Of a stretch of DNA of 37,723 nucleotides, positions 7,865 to 15,993 are shown piece by piece. A program made the translations under genes and the position numbers. Within the stretch, counting starts at the first letter, position 1. Each line of letters starts with the position of its first letter. Under the pieces are notes generated by a model that worked only from the letters and a program-made list of their open reading frames with translations, was not told the DNA's origin and did no database searches. The stretch is from positions 1-37,723 of the forward strand of contig JAFRHH010000087.1 of the NCBI GenBank assembly GCA_017433405.1, given 5' to 3'. The stretch comes from Clostridia bacterium (GTDB taxonomy: Bacteria; Bacillota; Clostridia; Christensenellales; Aristaeellaceae).

Positions 7865-7878
7865 GGAACTGCCATTCA
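7865..7878 (+). promoter_or_regulatory. Leader palindrome next to the ribosome binding site of the PL22-like gene
   Basis: GGAACTGCCATTCA is followed by CAGAGGAGGAA and ATG 7896. It lies in the 43-base gap between two genes of one operon. A transcriptional operator is less likely at such a place, which speaks for an RNA-level role or for spread of the module with the ribosome binding site. Confidence 0.4.
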
Positions 7879-7895
7879 CAGAGGAGGAAATACGG

Positions 7896-8963
7896 ATGAT
7901 TGCATACCGTGATCCGGTCACCGGATACGAGGTCCGGAAATATACCGAGGGACCGGAAAGAAACGCCAAGCTGTATTTTACCTGCGAGAACTTTTCCGCC
8001 GACGACCGGCACTTCTTTTTCATGAAGCAGCAGCTGGAGGGCCGGGACGACGGCGGCTGCTGGCGGGCGGACGTGGAGACCGGGGAGCTGACCCGGGTAA
8101 CCGACGAAAGCTATCGGGGCTTCGCCACGGACCGGGAGAAGAACATCGGCTATACCGTCCGGAACGAGACGGAGGTTTTCGCGGTGGATCTGACCACCAA
8201 CGAGCGCACGAAGATCGGCGATCTGCCGGCGGGGGGACGGATTACCGGCCACCTGACGGCGGCGGACACCGGGCGCATCGCCTGCAGCTATCATCTGGCC
8301 AACAAGATTTATGCCCTGGTCATCCTGGATCCGGGGAAGGAGGCGGAGGTCGTCTACCGGAGCGATTTCCGGCTGGGCCACGCGCAGATCTGCCCGACGG
8401 ACGGGAACCTGATCTTCTACATTCACGAGACGGAGGGGGACGCCTTCCAGCGCACCTGGATGTACGACGTGGAGGAGCGCTATGCCCGTCCCTACTATGT
8501 GGAGCATCCGAATGAGTGGATCACCCACGAGGTCTGGAGCGCCGACGGGACGGAGATGGCCCTGATGAAGCTGGATCCCCCGGGCCCGGTGGACGGCGCG
8601 AAGGGGAAAACCCATACCGGGAACATCATTCTCGGGGATAAGGACGGGCGGCATTTCGACGTGGCGGCCACCAGCCTGCAGCTGCTGCACCCCTGCATCA
8701 GCCGGGATCACAAATGGCTGTGCGCCGACCGGATCAGCTATCTGGGCACCACCGTCCAGGAGGGGGTTGTGCTGATCGAGCGGGCGACGGGGAAGGCGAA
8801 GCTGATCGCGACGACCGGAAGCTGCAAAACCGGCGCGGATCATCAGCATCCGAGCTTCAACCGCCGGGGGGATATGATCCTGTTCTCCAACCCGGACGAG
8901 GCGGGAATCGCCCAGGTCTGCACCATCGATCTGAAGCAGGTAAAGGAGGACTGGGGAAAATGA
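7896..8963 (+). CDS. ogl: Oligogalacturonate lyase (PL22-like, seven-bladed propeller)
   Basis: This 355-residue cytoplasmic beta-propeller enzyme cleaves small oligogalacturonides by beta-elimination, giving unsaturated monomers that feed the KDG pathway. Visible marks are the N-terminal DPVTGYEVRKYT, LGHAQICPTDGNLIFY, THEVW (His211) and an HxH pair in DHQHPSF (His316, His318). These match the catalytic histidine and the manganese-binding histidines of characterised PL22 lyases. The length is slightly shorter than the usual 380-390. The stop overlaps the next start by 4 bases (ATGA), so the two are translationally coupled. Some homologues are annotated only as WD40-like propeller proteins; the histidine pattern supports the lyase call. 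Confidence 0.8.
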   Translation: MIAYRDPVTGYEVRKYTEGPERNAKLYFTCENFSADDRHFFFMKQQLEGRDDGGCWRADVETGELTRVTDESYRGFATDREKNIGYTVRNETEVFAVDLTTNERTKIGDLPAGGRITGHLTAADTGRIACSYHLANKIYALVILDPGKEAEVVYRSDFRLGHAQICPTDGNLIFYIHETEGDAFQRTWMYDVEERYARPYYVEHPNEWITHEVWSADGTEMALMKLDPPGPVDGAKGKTHTGNIILGDKDGRHFDVAATSLQLLHPCISRDHKWLCADRISYLGTTVQEGVVLIERATGKAKLIATTGSCKTGADHQHPSFNRRGDMILFSNPDEAGIAQVCTIDLKQVKEDWGK

Positions 8964-9637
8964 ATCAGATCTGGCTGATTGGGGATTCCACGGTCACGGA
9001 TAACGAGCCCCCCTTCCGGGGCTGGGGCTGGGCGCTGCCCCGATTCGTCCGGGAGGGCGTGACGGTGCATAACGCGGCCGTCAGCGGCCGGAGCACCCGA
9101 AGCTTCCGGGAGGAAGGCCTCTGGGAGCCGGTGGAGCGGGGCCTCGGCGAGGGCGACCTCCTGATGATTCAGTTCGGCCACAATGACGAGAAGGACGACG
9201 AGCGGCACACGGATCCGGATACCACCTTCCCGGAGAACCTGCGGCGGTACTGCCGGGAGGCCCTGGCCAGGGGCGCGCGGCCGGTGCTGATGACCCCGGT
9301 GAGCCGGCGCTTCTTCGTCGGCGGCGGGAGCCTGCTCTATACCCACGGGGAGTATCCCCGGGCGGTTCGCCGGGTGGCGGAGGAGGACGGGATTCCGCTG
9401 TGCGACCTGAAGCGGGACAGCCGGGAGCTGTATCTTTCGCTGGGGGAGGAAAAAACGGCGGAGCTCTTCGTCCGCTTAAAGCCCGGCGAGCATCCGGATG
9501 TTCCGGAGGGGCACGACGACAAGACCCACTTTAACGCTCATGGCGCGGAGACGATCTGCGGCCTGGTGGTGAAGGAGATGCGGGCGATTCCGGTCTGCCG
9601 GGCTTTTCTCAGAGAAGAGGCTGAGGGGAAACATTGA
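8960..9637 (+). CDS. SGNH/GDSL hydrolase, rhamnogalacturonan acetylesterase-like
   Basis: This 225-residue enzyme carries the four SGNH blocks: IGDSTV (nucleophile Ser10), NAAVSGRSTRSF (Gly), FGHNDE (Asn) and DDKTHFNAHGA (Asp and His). The GDST start, RSTRSF and THF..GA pattern is that of rhamnogalacturonan acetylesterases (CE12, YesT/RhgT of Bacillus). Those remove acetyl groups from galacturonate in rhamnogalacturonan I. There is no signal peptide, so it is intracellular like YesT. AAAGGAGGA lies before the start, inside the end of the lyase gene. It ends the first part of the catabolic cluster; a 260-base regulatory gap follows. Confidence 0.83.
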   Translation: MNQIWLIGDSTVTDNEPPFRGWGWALPRFVREGVTVHNAAVSGRSTRSFREEGLWEPVERGLGEGDLLMIQFGHNDEKDDERHTDPDTTFPENLRRYCREALARGARPVLMTPVSRRFFVGGGSLLYTHGEYPRAVRRVAEEDGIPLCDLKRDSRELYLSLGEEKTAELFVRLKPGEHPDVPEGHDDKTHFNAHGAETICGLVVKEMRAIPVCRAFLREEAEGKH

Positions 9638-9655
9638 ATGTGAACTTTTCCCATG

Positions 9656-9817
9656 AGTTCCACTAAAAACTCTGAAGCCATTTCGGAATATGCAGTTTCA
9701 GTTATATTTTGGTCAATCTAATTAGTGGAACCGTTCCACTGTCAAGATGGATCAGTATTGTGCTGAAACGCAAGTAATTTCAACGCACAGAGGGTTTCGA
9801 TGACAGTTTAGTGGAAC
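9656..9817. promoter_or_regulatory. Regulatory region with three AGTGGAAC-type operator sites
   Basis: The gap 9638-9897 is clearly more AT-rich than its surroundings. It holds a near-perfect palindrome AGTGGAAC-C-GTTCCACT at 9724-9740, a half-site GTTCCACTAAA at 9657-9667, and its exact inverse TTTAGTGGAAC at 9807-9817. The outer sites are about 70 bases on each side of the central one. This spacing suggests a dimeric or looping repressor, for example of the LacI type. A TATATT at 9704-9709 could be a -10 box, but its -35 is poor. The sites control the isomerase and DUF2264 genes. Confidence 0.6.
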
Positions 9818-9897
9818 ATTAGGGAAGAATTTAGATTGAACGAGGAAGGGTTAACCTGAAGCCATTGGACATAGAAAAGGGTTTGGAGGAAGACATG

Positions 9898-10737
9898 ATG
9901 AATATCGGCATTCGGCTGCATGATACCGCCCCGGGCACCCTGGAGGAGCGGCTGAGCTTCGCGGCGAAGCAGGGCTTTACCTGCGAGCACCTGGCCCTGA
10001 GCAAGGCCGTCAGCGGCTTTCGCATGGAGGAGGCGCCGCGGCGGCTGGACCAGGAGCTGGCGGACCGGGTGAAGGAGGCGCATCGGCAGGCCGGGCTTTC
10101 CTGCGCCGTGCTGGGCTGCTATCTGAACCTGGCGGATCCGGACGCGGAGAGCAGGGAGAAGACCCGGGAGATCTACCGGGCGCATCTGCGGTTCGCGCCC
10201 CTGTGCGGGGCCGGGGTCGTCGGGACGGAGACGCCGGCGAACCCGAAGTCCGTGTTTTCAAAGCCGGCGCCGGAGGATGAGGACGCCTTCCGGCTGTTCA
10301 TCGACAGCCTGCGGCCGGTGATCCGGCACGCGGAGGAGGCGGGCGCCGTCCTCGCGGTGGAGCCGGTCTGGAGCCATATCGTTTCCACCCCGGCCCGGGC
10401 GGAGCGGATGCTGGAGGAGATTCGGTCGGATCATCTGAAGATCATCCTGGATGCGGTCAACCTGATCAGCCCGGCGGCGGCGGACCGGGCGGACGACATC
10501 GTGGCGGAGGCCATCCGCCGCCTCGGGGATCAGGTACGGGTGCTGCATATGAAGGACTATGTGCTGAAGCCGGACGGAACGATGGACGCCTGCGCCTGCG
10601 GCACCGGAAACATGCGGTATGAGCGGCTGCTGCGCTTCGCGAAGGAGCGGAAGCTTCCCATGACGCTGGAAAACACCGTGCCGGAAAACGCGGAGGCGGC
10701 GCGGCTGCATCTGGAAAAAATCGCGGAAACGGTATAG
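9898..10737 (+). CDS. Sugar phosphate isomerase/epimerase family protein (TIM barrel)
   Basis: This 279-residue protein belongs to the xylose-isomerase-like TIM-barrel superfamily (IolE, hydroxypyruvate isomerase, tagatose epimerase). The four usual metal ligands can be placed: Glu in LAVEPVW, Asp in ILDAVNL, His in VLHMKDY and Glu in TLENTVPE. GGAGGA lies 7 bases before ATG 9898; an adjacent ATG at 9895 is also possible, while the ATG at 9865 has no such site. It is preceded by the operator region and followed after 38 bases by the DUF2264 gene. The substrate cannot be read from the sequence; a uronate or keto-sugar intermediate of pectin breakdown is plausible. Confidence 0.8.
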   Translation: MNIGIRLHDTAPGTLEERLSFAAKQGFTCEHLALSKAVSGFRMEEAPRRLDQELADRVKEAHRQAGLSCAVLGCYLNLADPDAESREKTREIYRAHLRFAPLCGAGVVGTETPANPKSVFSKPAPEDEDAFRLFIDSLRPVIRHAEEAGAVLAVEPVWSHIVSTPARAERMLEEIRSDHLKIILDAVNLISPAAADRADDIVAEAIRRLGDQVRVLHMKDYVLKPDGTMDACACGTGNMRYERLLRFAKERKLPMTLENTVPENAEAARLHLEKIAETV

Positions 10738-10775
10738 AATAGCCGAAACTGATGGTCACAGAGGAGAAGATTACG

Positions 10776-11915
10776 ATGAACGGAAGACAGGAATGGCTGG
10801 AGGATCTGCTCCGGATTGTGGGCCCCGTGCTGGAAAACCTGGAGCGGGGCGAGCTGAAGAAAAGGCTGCCACTGGATTTTCATCCGGAGCGGGCGGTCTT
10901 CGCGCCGCTGGAGGCCTTCGGCCGGAGCATGCTGGGTCTGGCCCCCTGGCTGGAGGCGGACGATCAGGCCCTGGATGAGCCGGAGCGGGCGCTGCAGGCG
11001 ACATGGCGGGAGCGGGCGCTCCGCTGCCTGGACTGCGCGACGGATCCGGCTTCCCCGGATTACATGGTTTTCGACCGGGGCGGGCAGCCCCTGGTGGATA
11101 CCGCCTTTCTGGCCCATGCGATCCTGCGGGCGCCGAACGCCCTCGGACGGGCGATGACGCCCCGGGTTCGGAAGCAGGTGGCCGACGCCTTCCGGGCCTC
11201 CCGGGCGATTCCCGCTTACAGCTGCAACTGGCTGCTCTTCTCCGCCATGGTGGAGGCGGGCCTCTTCCTGTTGGGGGAGGACTACGATATCATGCGGGTG
11301 CTCTACGCCCTCCGGCAGCACGAGCAGTGGTACCGGGGGGACGGCGTCTACGGGGACGGCCCCGAATTCCACTGGGATTATTACAACAGCTTCGTGATCC
11401 AGCCCATGCTGACGGACATCGTCCGCCTCATGGCCGGGGAGCATCCGGAGATCGCGGAGATGCGGGAGCGGGTAAACCGCCGGGCCGCCCGCTACGCGGA
11501 GGTGCTGGAGCGGCTGATCGGGCCCGAGGGCAGCTATCCCGTGATCGGGCGCTCCATCTGCTACCGCTTTGGCGCCTTCCAGATGCTGAGCCAGGCCGCC
11601 CTGAACCATCGCCTGGAGCAGCCGCTTAAGCCCGCCTCCGTCCGCTGCGGCCTGACGGCGGTGATCCGCCGGGTCATGAGCGCCCCGGACATGTTTGACA
11701 AAGCGGGCTGGCTGACCCCCGGCGTGTACGGACGCCAGGAAAACCTGGCGGAGGGGTATATCAATATCGGCTCCCTGTACCTGTGCAGCGCAGTTTTTCT
11801 GCCCCTGGGACTTTCGCCCTCGGATCCCTTCTGGGCGGATCCGGAGGCGGACTGGAGCGGGAAAAAGGCCTGGGGCGGCGGGACGATCACGATCGATCAC
11901 GCCCTGGAAGGCTGA
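10776..11915 (+). CDS. DUF2264 domain-containing protein, probable glycoside hydrolase
   Basis: This 379-residue protein has the DUF2264 pattern: LRCLDCATDP, FLAHAILRAP, NWLLFSAMVEA, YRGDGVYGDGPEFHWDYYNSFVIQPML and a C-terminal VYGRQENLAEGYINIGSLYLC. The family has an alpha/alpha-barrel look. As far as I know, members include beta-glucuronidases placed in GH154; this assignment is from memory. There is no signal peptide. The start at 10776 follows CACAGAGGAGAA; a nearer upstream ATG (10752) lies in that leader. Located in a pectin cluster, it probably trims uronic acid from imported oligosaccharides. A terminator begins at its stop codon. Confidence 0.75.
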   Translation: MNGRQEWLEDLLRIVGPVLENLERGELKKRLPLDFHPERAVFAPLEAFGRSMLGLAPWLEADDQALDEPERALQATWRERALRCLDCATDPASPDYMVFDRGGQPLVDTAFLAHAILRAPNALGRAMTPRVRKQVADAFRASRAIPAYSCNWLLFSAMVEAGLFLLGEDYDIMRVLYALRQHEQWYRGDGVYGDGPEFHWDYYNSFVIQPMLTDIVRLMAGEHPEIAEMRERVNRRAARYAEVLERLIGPEGSYPVIGRSICYRFGAFQMLSQAALNHRLEQPLKPASVRCGLTAVIRRVMSAPDMFDKAGWLTPGVYGRQENLAEGYINIGSLYLCSAVFLPLGLSPSDPFWADPEADWSGKKAWGGGTITIDHALEG

Positions 11916-11966
11916 GAGCGGGGCTTCCGGCGTGTATCAGGGCGCCAGAAGGCGGGCGCTCTTTTT
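11915..11966 (+). terminator. Rho-independent terminator of the pectin operon
   Basis: Outer arms AGAGCG/CGCTCT enclose an inner stem CTTCCGGCG/CGCCAGAAG with one mismatch and a 10-base loop. TTTTT follows directly. The structure starts at the DUF2264 stop codon. Confidence 0.75.
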
Positions 11967-12065
11967 CCTGTTTGGCTTCTATTTCCTGCGCCGAGGGATT
12001 CCCGCTTCAAAGACAGGGAAAAAGAAAACTTCCGGCGGCCGGAACTCCGGACGCTGACCGGCCGG

Positions 12066-12094
12066 TTGACTTTGGGCGGGAATCGCGATACGAT
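12066..12094 (+). promoter_or_regulatory. Sigma-A-type promoter for the NitT/TauT-like genes
   Basis: TTGACT and TACGAT are separated by 17 bases, 67 bases upstream of the binding-protein ATG. With the terminator at 11915-11966 it separates this transcription unit from the pectin genes. Confidence 0.65.
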
Positions 12095-12161
12095 AGGGAC
12101 AGCGGCGGAAGCCGTGAATACAAATTCTCACTCGAGAGGGGAAAGAAAGAGAGGGATACCC

Positions 12162-13088
12162 ATGAAAAAACTGCTGACCCTGATCCTGACGCTGGCCCTG
12201 ATCCTGGGCCTGGGAGCGGCGGGCGCCGAAACCACGGAGGCGGCCGCCCTGACCCTGACCGCGCCGGGCGGCGCGCCCGCCCTGGCGGTGGCGGCGATGG
12301 CCGAAAAGAACCCGGAGCGGTTTACCTTTGTGGCGGCGGATACCATCGCGGCGGCCTTTGCCAAGGCGGAGGCGGATTTCATCATCGCGCCGGTCAACGC
12401 CGGGGCCAAGCTGTACAGGGCCGGGAAATCGGCCTACAGGCTGGCGGCTGTGGTGACCTGGGGCAATCTGTATATCGCTTCCCAGAAGGAAGGCCTGTCG
12501 GAAGCGGATCTGAAAGGCGCGGAGATCACGCTCTTCGGCGAAAACACGATCAACGCGTCGGTCGTGCTCTACGCCCTGAAGGAAAACGGGATCGAGCCTT
12601 CGAAGGTCAACTACCTGGCCGGCGCCGCGGAAACCCAGGCGCTGCTGCTCAGCAATCCGGAAGCCATCGTGGTGACGGCGGAGCCGGCGCTGACGGCGGC
12701 CCGGATCAAGAATGACAAAATCAGCGCCATCGCGGTCAACGCCCTTTATCAGAAGGCGACCGGAAACGACGGATACGCCCAGGCCGGGCTGTTCGTGAAT
12801 CCGGCGACCCTCGAGGGACGGAAGGAAGCGGCGGACGCCTATCTGGAGCAGGTTCGGGAGGCCGCGGGCCTTTGCGCCACCGACGTGGAAGCCGTCGCGG
12901 CAGCCGCGGTGAAGCTGGAGATCCTGCCGAACGCCAAGGTTGCCCAGGCCGCGATTCCGAACTGCGCGATCCGATATCTGAGCGCGGCGGAAGCCAAAGC
13001 CCAGGTGGAAACGACGGCGGCCGTGGATCTGAGCCAGTTCGGCGGCGAGGTTCCCGCGGATGACTTCTATTATGGACTCGAAAAGTAA
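12162..13088 (+). CDS. NitT/TauT-like ABC transporter substrate-binding protein
   Basis: This 308-residue exported protein has a short signal peptide (MKKLLTLILTLALILGLGAAGA, cut near residue 22) and no lipobox cysteine. The mature part has the two-lobe pattern of the NMT1/SsuA-like family: PALAVAAMAEKNP, ADFIIAPVNAGAKLY, YIASQKEGLSEADLKGAEI, FGENTINASVVLYALKENGI and VVTAEPALTAA. Such proteins bind small molecules such as sulfonates, thiamine precursors or nitrate; the ligand here is not readable. GAGAGGGA precedes the start. It overlaps the permease start by 29 bases. The ATPase that usually completes the transporter is missing. Confidence 0.75.
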   Translation: MKKLLTLILTLALILGLGAAGAETTEAAALTLTAPGGAPALAVAAMAEKNPERFTFVAADTIAAAFAKAEADFIIAPVNAGAKLYRAGKSAYRLAAVVTWGNLYIASQKEGLSEADLKGAEITLFGENTINASVVLYALKENGIEPSKVNYLAGAAETQALLLSNPEAIVVTAEPALTAARIKNDKISAIAVNALYQKATGNDGYAQAGLFVNPATLEGRKEAADAYLEQVREAAGLCATDVEAVAAAAVKLEILPNAKVAQAAIPNCAIRYLSAAEAKAQVETTAAVDLSQFGGEVPADDFYYGLEK

Positions 13089-13842
13089 ACGATGGGAAAC
13101 GACGGCGTTCTGTCTGGGCCTTCTCCTGACGGGAGTGCTCATTCAGACGGCCGGGTGGCTCCGGGGGGACCGGCTGGTCTTCCCGGAGCTTTCTGAAATC
13201 GGCGGGGCGCTGATCCGGCTCCTGGGGACGGAGCGAACCTGGCGGATGATCGGAACGACGCTTGGCCATCTGGCGGAGGCGCTGGTTCTGTCCTCCCTGA
13301 TCGGGATCGGGCTGGGGGTGCTGGAGGGGCGTTTCCGGTTTCTCCGGATCCTGCTCCGGCCGACGATGACGCTTCTGCGCTCCCTGCCGATGATCGTGAT
13401 GACCGTCATCCTGATGGTGCTGATGAACTATGATCAGGTTCCGGTGACGGCGACGGTGCTGATGCTGATTCCCATGATCAGCGAGGCGGCCTGCGAAGGC
13501 TTCCTGCGCATCCCGCCGGAGCTGGTGGACGTATACCGGATGAACAGCGATCTGACGGGGCGGGTGCTCCTGCGGGTGTATCTGCCGCTGATGGCCGGCT
13601 ATCTGAAGCAGGCCTATGTCGGGGCCGTCGGCATGGGAATCAAGCTGGCGGTTACGACGGAGTATCTGGTTCAGACGAGGGATTCCCTCGGGAAGGCCGT
13701 TTATACCAGCGCGTATTTCAATGAATACGCGGATATCTACGCCTATGCGCTGATCATGATTCTGCTGGCCCTGATCCTGGGCGGGCTGCCGGGGCTGGTC
13801 AGCCGGGCCGCTGGCGGAGACGGACCTGGGCCCGTGAGCTGA
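13060..13842 (+). CDS. NitT/TauT-like ABC transporter permease
   Basis: This 260-residue membrane protein has about six segments and the permease docking loop EAACEGFLRIPPELVDVYRMNSDLTG...YLPLMAG of the SsuC/TauC class. ATG 13060 (GCGAGG upstream) or ATG 13072 may be the start; both lie inside the end of the binding-protein gene, so the genes are coupled. No ATPase gene follows. The next gene is uridine kinase after 137 bases. The transporter must borrow an ATPase from elsewhere, or that subunit has been lost. Confidence 0.8.
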   Translation: MTSIMDSKSKRWETTAFCLGLLLTGVLIQTAGWLRGDRLVFPELSEIGGALIRLLGTERTWRMIGTTLGHLAEALVLSSLIGIGLGVLEGRFRFLRILLRPTMTLLRSLPMIVMTVILMVLMNYDQVPVTATVLMLIPMISEAACEGFLRIPPELVDVYRMNSDLTGRVLLRVYLPLMAGYLKQAYVGAVGMGIKLAVTTEYLVQTRDSLGKAVYTSAYFNEYADIYAYALIMILLALILGGLPGLVSRAAGGDGPGPVS

Positions 13843-13979
13843 GGACGGCGGGAACGGTATTCAAATCGTCGTTCGGCGGAACGTGGAGACAGACCCCGGG
13901 TTTCGGGCGGAGACGGACGGGAAACGGTGTTCACGGAAGAGATGGGGCTCGAGGGACAACAGGAAAGGGGAGAATCGTC

Positions 13980-14603
13980 ATGTCCTGCATCTTTATTGGC
14001 ATCGCGGGGGGAACCGGATCCGGAAAGTCCACCTTCACCAACCGGCTGAAGGAAGCCTTCGGCGACAGCGTCTCCGTTCTGTACTATGATAATTATTACA
14101 GGGCGCATGACGACATTCCCCTGGAGCAGCGGAAAACCATTAACTATGACCATCCGGACGCCTTTGAAACCGAACTGCTGATCCGGCATCTCCGGGAGCT
14201 GAAGGAAGGGAAAACCATCCAGTGCCCGGTGTATGACTATTCCATCCATAACCGGACGCGGGAAACCGTGGAGATCCGGCCCACAGAGGTGGTGCTGATC
14301 GAGGGGATCATGGTGCTGCAGAACGAGCAGGTCCGGGATCTGTTGGATATCAAGATTTACGTCGAGGCGGACGCGGACGAGCGGATTCTCCGCCGGGTGA
14401 TCCGGGACGTCAAGGAGCGGGGCCGGGATGTGGAGGGAATTGCCAGGCAGTACCTGACAACCGTCAAGCCCATGCATTACCTGTATGTGGAACCGACCAA
14501 ATATCTGGCGGATATCGTCATCAACAGCGGACTGAACGACGTGGCCTACGATCTGATCCGGCTTCGGATCGCCCTGCTGCTGGAGGAGCAGGGGACAGAT
14601 TAA
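13980..14603 (+). CDS. udk: Uridine kinase family protein
   Basis: This 207-residue cytoplasmic P-loop kinase phosphorylates uridine or cytidine in pyrimidine salvage. It has Walker A GGTGSGKST (residues 10-18), YYDNYYR, NYDHPDAFETELL, the CPVYDYSIHNRT motif and VVLIEGIMVL, all in the expected order and at full length. GGAAAGGGGAG precedes ATG 13980. The last codons and the strong terminator at 14608 end the unit. A phosphoribulokinase-like function is the main alternative, but the CPVYDY block favours Udk. Confidence 0.9.
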   Translation: MSCIFIGIAGGTGSGKSTFTNRLKEAFGDSVSVLYYDNYYRAHDDIPLEQRKTINYDHPDAFETELLIRHLRELKEGKTIQCPVYDYSIHNRTRETVEIRPTEVVLIEGIMVLQNEQVRDLLDIKIYVEADADERILRRVIRDVKERGRDVEGIARQYLTTVKPMHYLYVEPTKYLADIVINSGLNDVAYDLIRLRIALLLEEQGTD

Positions 14604-14607
14604 GAAA

Positions 14608-14642
14608 AAACGCTGCCTGTACACGGAGTACGGGCAGCGTTT
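14608..14642. terminator. Strong bidirectional terminator between udk and the aldo/keto reductase gene
   Basis: A 15-bp stem (14608-14622 with 14628-14642, one G-T pair) closes a 5-base loop. An A-run before it and TTTCGATTT after it make it work on both strands, as expected between convergent genes. Confidence 0.85.
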
Positions 14643-14714
14643 CGATTTAACCATGTCTCAGCCTGGCCGGGCCGTTCAGGGGACGGATCGGAAAAGCGGT
14701 ATTTCAGCGGGATC

Positions 14715-15707
14715 TTATCCCATGGAGATCCGGTCAATTTCGGAGATTTCCTCCGGAGAGAAGGCAAGATGCTCCAGCGCCTTCACGTTGTCGAGCACCT
14801 GGGAGGGCTTCGACACGCCGATCAGCACGCTGGTGATGACCTCGTCCTTCAGCAGCCAGGCCAGCGCCATCTCCGCCAGGGTCTGGCCGCGGCGGCAGGC
14901 CAGCTCGTTCAGGCCGCGAATGCGCTCAAGGGTTTCCGCCGTCAGGGCGGACTCCCGCAGGAAGCGCCCGTCCGTCCGAATCCGGCTGTCCTCCGGGATG
15001 CCGTTCAGATACCGGTTGGTCAGCAGCCCCTGGGCCAGGGGGGAGAAGCAGATGATACCCTTGCCGGTTTTCGCGGCGGCTTCCTTGAGGCCGTTTTTTT
15101 CGATGGTGCGGTCGAAGATGTTATACCGGTTCTGATTGATGATGAAGGGAACCTTCAGCTCCGTCAGGATGGCGCAGGCTTTCTCCAGGGTCGCTCCGTC
15201 GTAGTTGGACAGGCCGGCGTAGAGCGCCTTTCCGCTGCGGACGGCCTGCTCCAGGGCGCCCATGGTTTCCTCCAGCGGGGTTTCCGGATCCATCCGGTGA
15301 TGATAGAAGATATCCACATAGTCCAGCCCCAGCCGGGCAAGGGACTGATCCAGGCTGGCCAGGAGGTATTTCCGGCTGCCGAAATCCCCGTAGGGCCCCG
15401 GCCACATTTCATAGCCGGCCTTGGTGGAGATGATCATCTCATCCCGCCAGGGACGGAAGCTTTCCCGGAGGATCCGGCCGAAATGAATCTCGGCGGAGCC
15501 GGGCTCCGGGCCGTAGTTGTTCGCCAGATCGAAATGGGTGATCCCCAGGTCGAAGGCGGCGAAGCAGATGGCCTTCATGTTCGCGAAGGACCCGGTATCC
15601 CCGAAATTGTGCCAGAGGCCCAGGGAAACGGCCGGCAGCTTCAGACCGCTTCGGCCGCAGCGGCGGTACAGCATGGAATCATAACGGGTTGGATCAGCCT
15701 GGTACAT
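14715..15707 (-). CDS. gpr: Aldo/keto reductase, L-glyceraldehyde-3-phosphate reductase (YghZ) type
   Basis: This 330-residue NADPH-dependent enzyme of the AKR14/YghZ class reduces L-glyceraldehyde 3-phosphate, methylglyoxal and similar aldehydes. The N-terminus (YRRCGRSGLKLPAVSLGLWHNFGD) follows E. coli YghZ closely. So do FDLANNYGPEPGSAE, with the Asp and Tyr of the tetrad, STKAGYEMWPGPYG (Lys) and IFYHHRMD (His). AAGGAGGAAA precedes the start on the minus strand. It is a single gene that converges on udk. A TATAAT on the minus strand (15852-15857) may be its -10 box. Confidence 0.88.
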   Translation of the reverse strand: MYQADPTRYDSMLYRRCGRSGLKLPAVSLGLWHNFGDTGSFANMKAICFAAFDLGITHFDLANNYGPEPGSAEIHFGRILRESFRPWRDEMIISTKAGYEMWPGPYGDFGSRKYLLASLDQSLARLGLDYVDIFYHHRMDPETPLEETMGALEQAVRSGKALYAGLSNYDGATLEKACAILTELKVPFIINQNRYNIFDRTIEKNGLKEAAAKTGKGIICFSPLAQGLLTNRYLNGIPEDSRIRTDGRFLRESALTAETLERIRGLNELACRRGQTLAEMALAWLLKDEVITSVLIGVSKPSQVLDNVKALEHLAFSPEEISEIDRISMG

Positions 15708-15851
15708 GGTTTTTCCTCCTTCATCTTTCGCCGTTCCGGGTCTGGTTCATTCAGGATCACGCGATGGTCCGCTTTGCGGCCTGATTCCGCGCCTGTCTGC
15801 CCATCTTCGCTTTCTGTTCTTTTCCTGTCTCTTTCAGTTCCGGATGGGGTC

Positions 15852-15857
15852 ATTATA
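15852..15857 (-). promoter_or_regulatory. Possible -10 box for the aldo/keto reductase gene
   Basis: TATAAT on the minus strand lies about 145 bases before the ATG. The -35 region at 17-19 bases is T-rich (TTTCCT) but poor. It is one of the few signals in the 411-base gap 15708-16118; the others are the rnf promoter and the repeats at 15994-16063. Confidence 0.35.
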
Positions 15858-15938
15858 TCGGAATCCGGCGGGGAAGGAAAGAGGGATTTCGCGCAGTTTC
15901 AGGACGAAGCAGGGCAGATTTGACCTTTTAAAATTGTC

Positions 15939-15967
15939 TTTACTTCAACAGACCGATTTGATAAAAT
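15939..15967 (+). promoter_or_regulatory. Sigma-A-type promoter for the rnf operon
   Basis: TTTACT and TAAAAT are separated by 17 bases in a locally AT-rich patch. They lie about 150 bases before the rnfC start. The transcript would include the imperfect tandem repeats at 15994-16063 and a small hairpin TGACA-GTC-TGTCA at 16083-16095. Confidence 0.6.
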
Positions 15968-15993
15968 ATGGGGTGGTTTACAAATACAATGCA

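Noticed and set aside
7800-8849. Long minus-strand frame opposite the PL22-like gene
   Set aside because: Low-complexity composition and no motif; the plus-strand lyase has conserved histidine motifs in the right places.
9724-9740. CcpA cre site
   Set aside because: The palindrome has an odd centre and 17 bases, while cre sites are 14-base with a CG centre; only a loose similarity remains.
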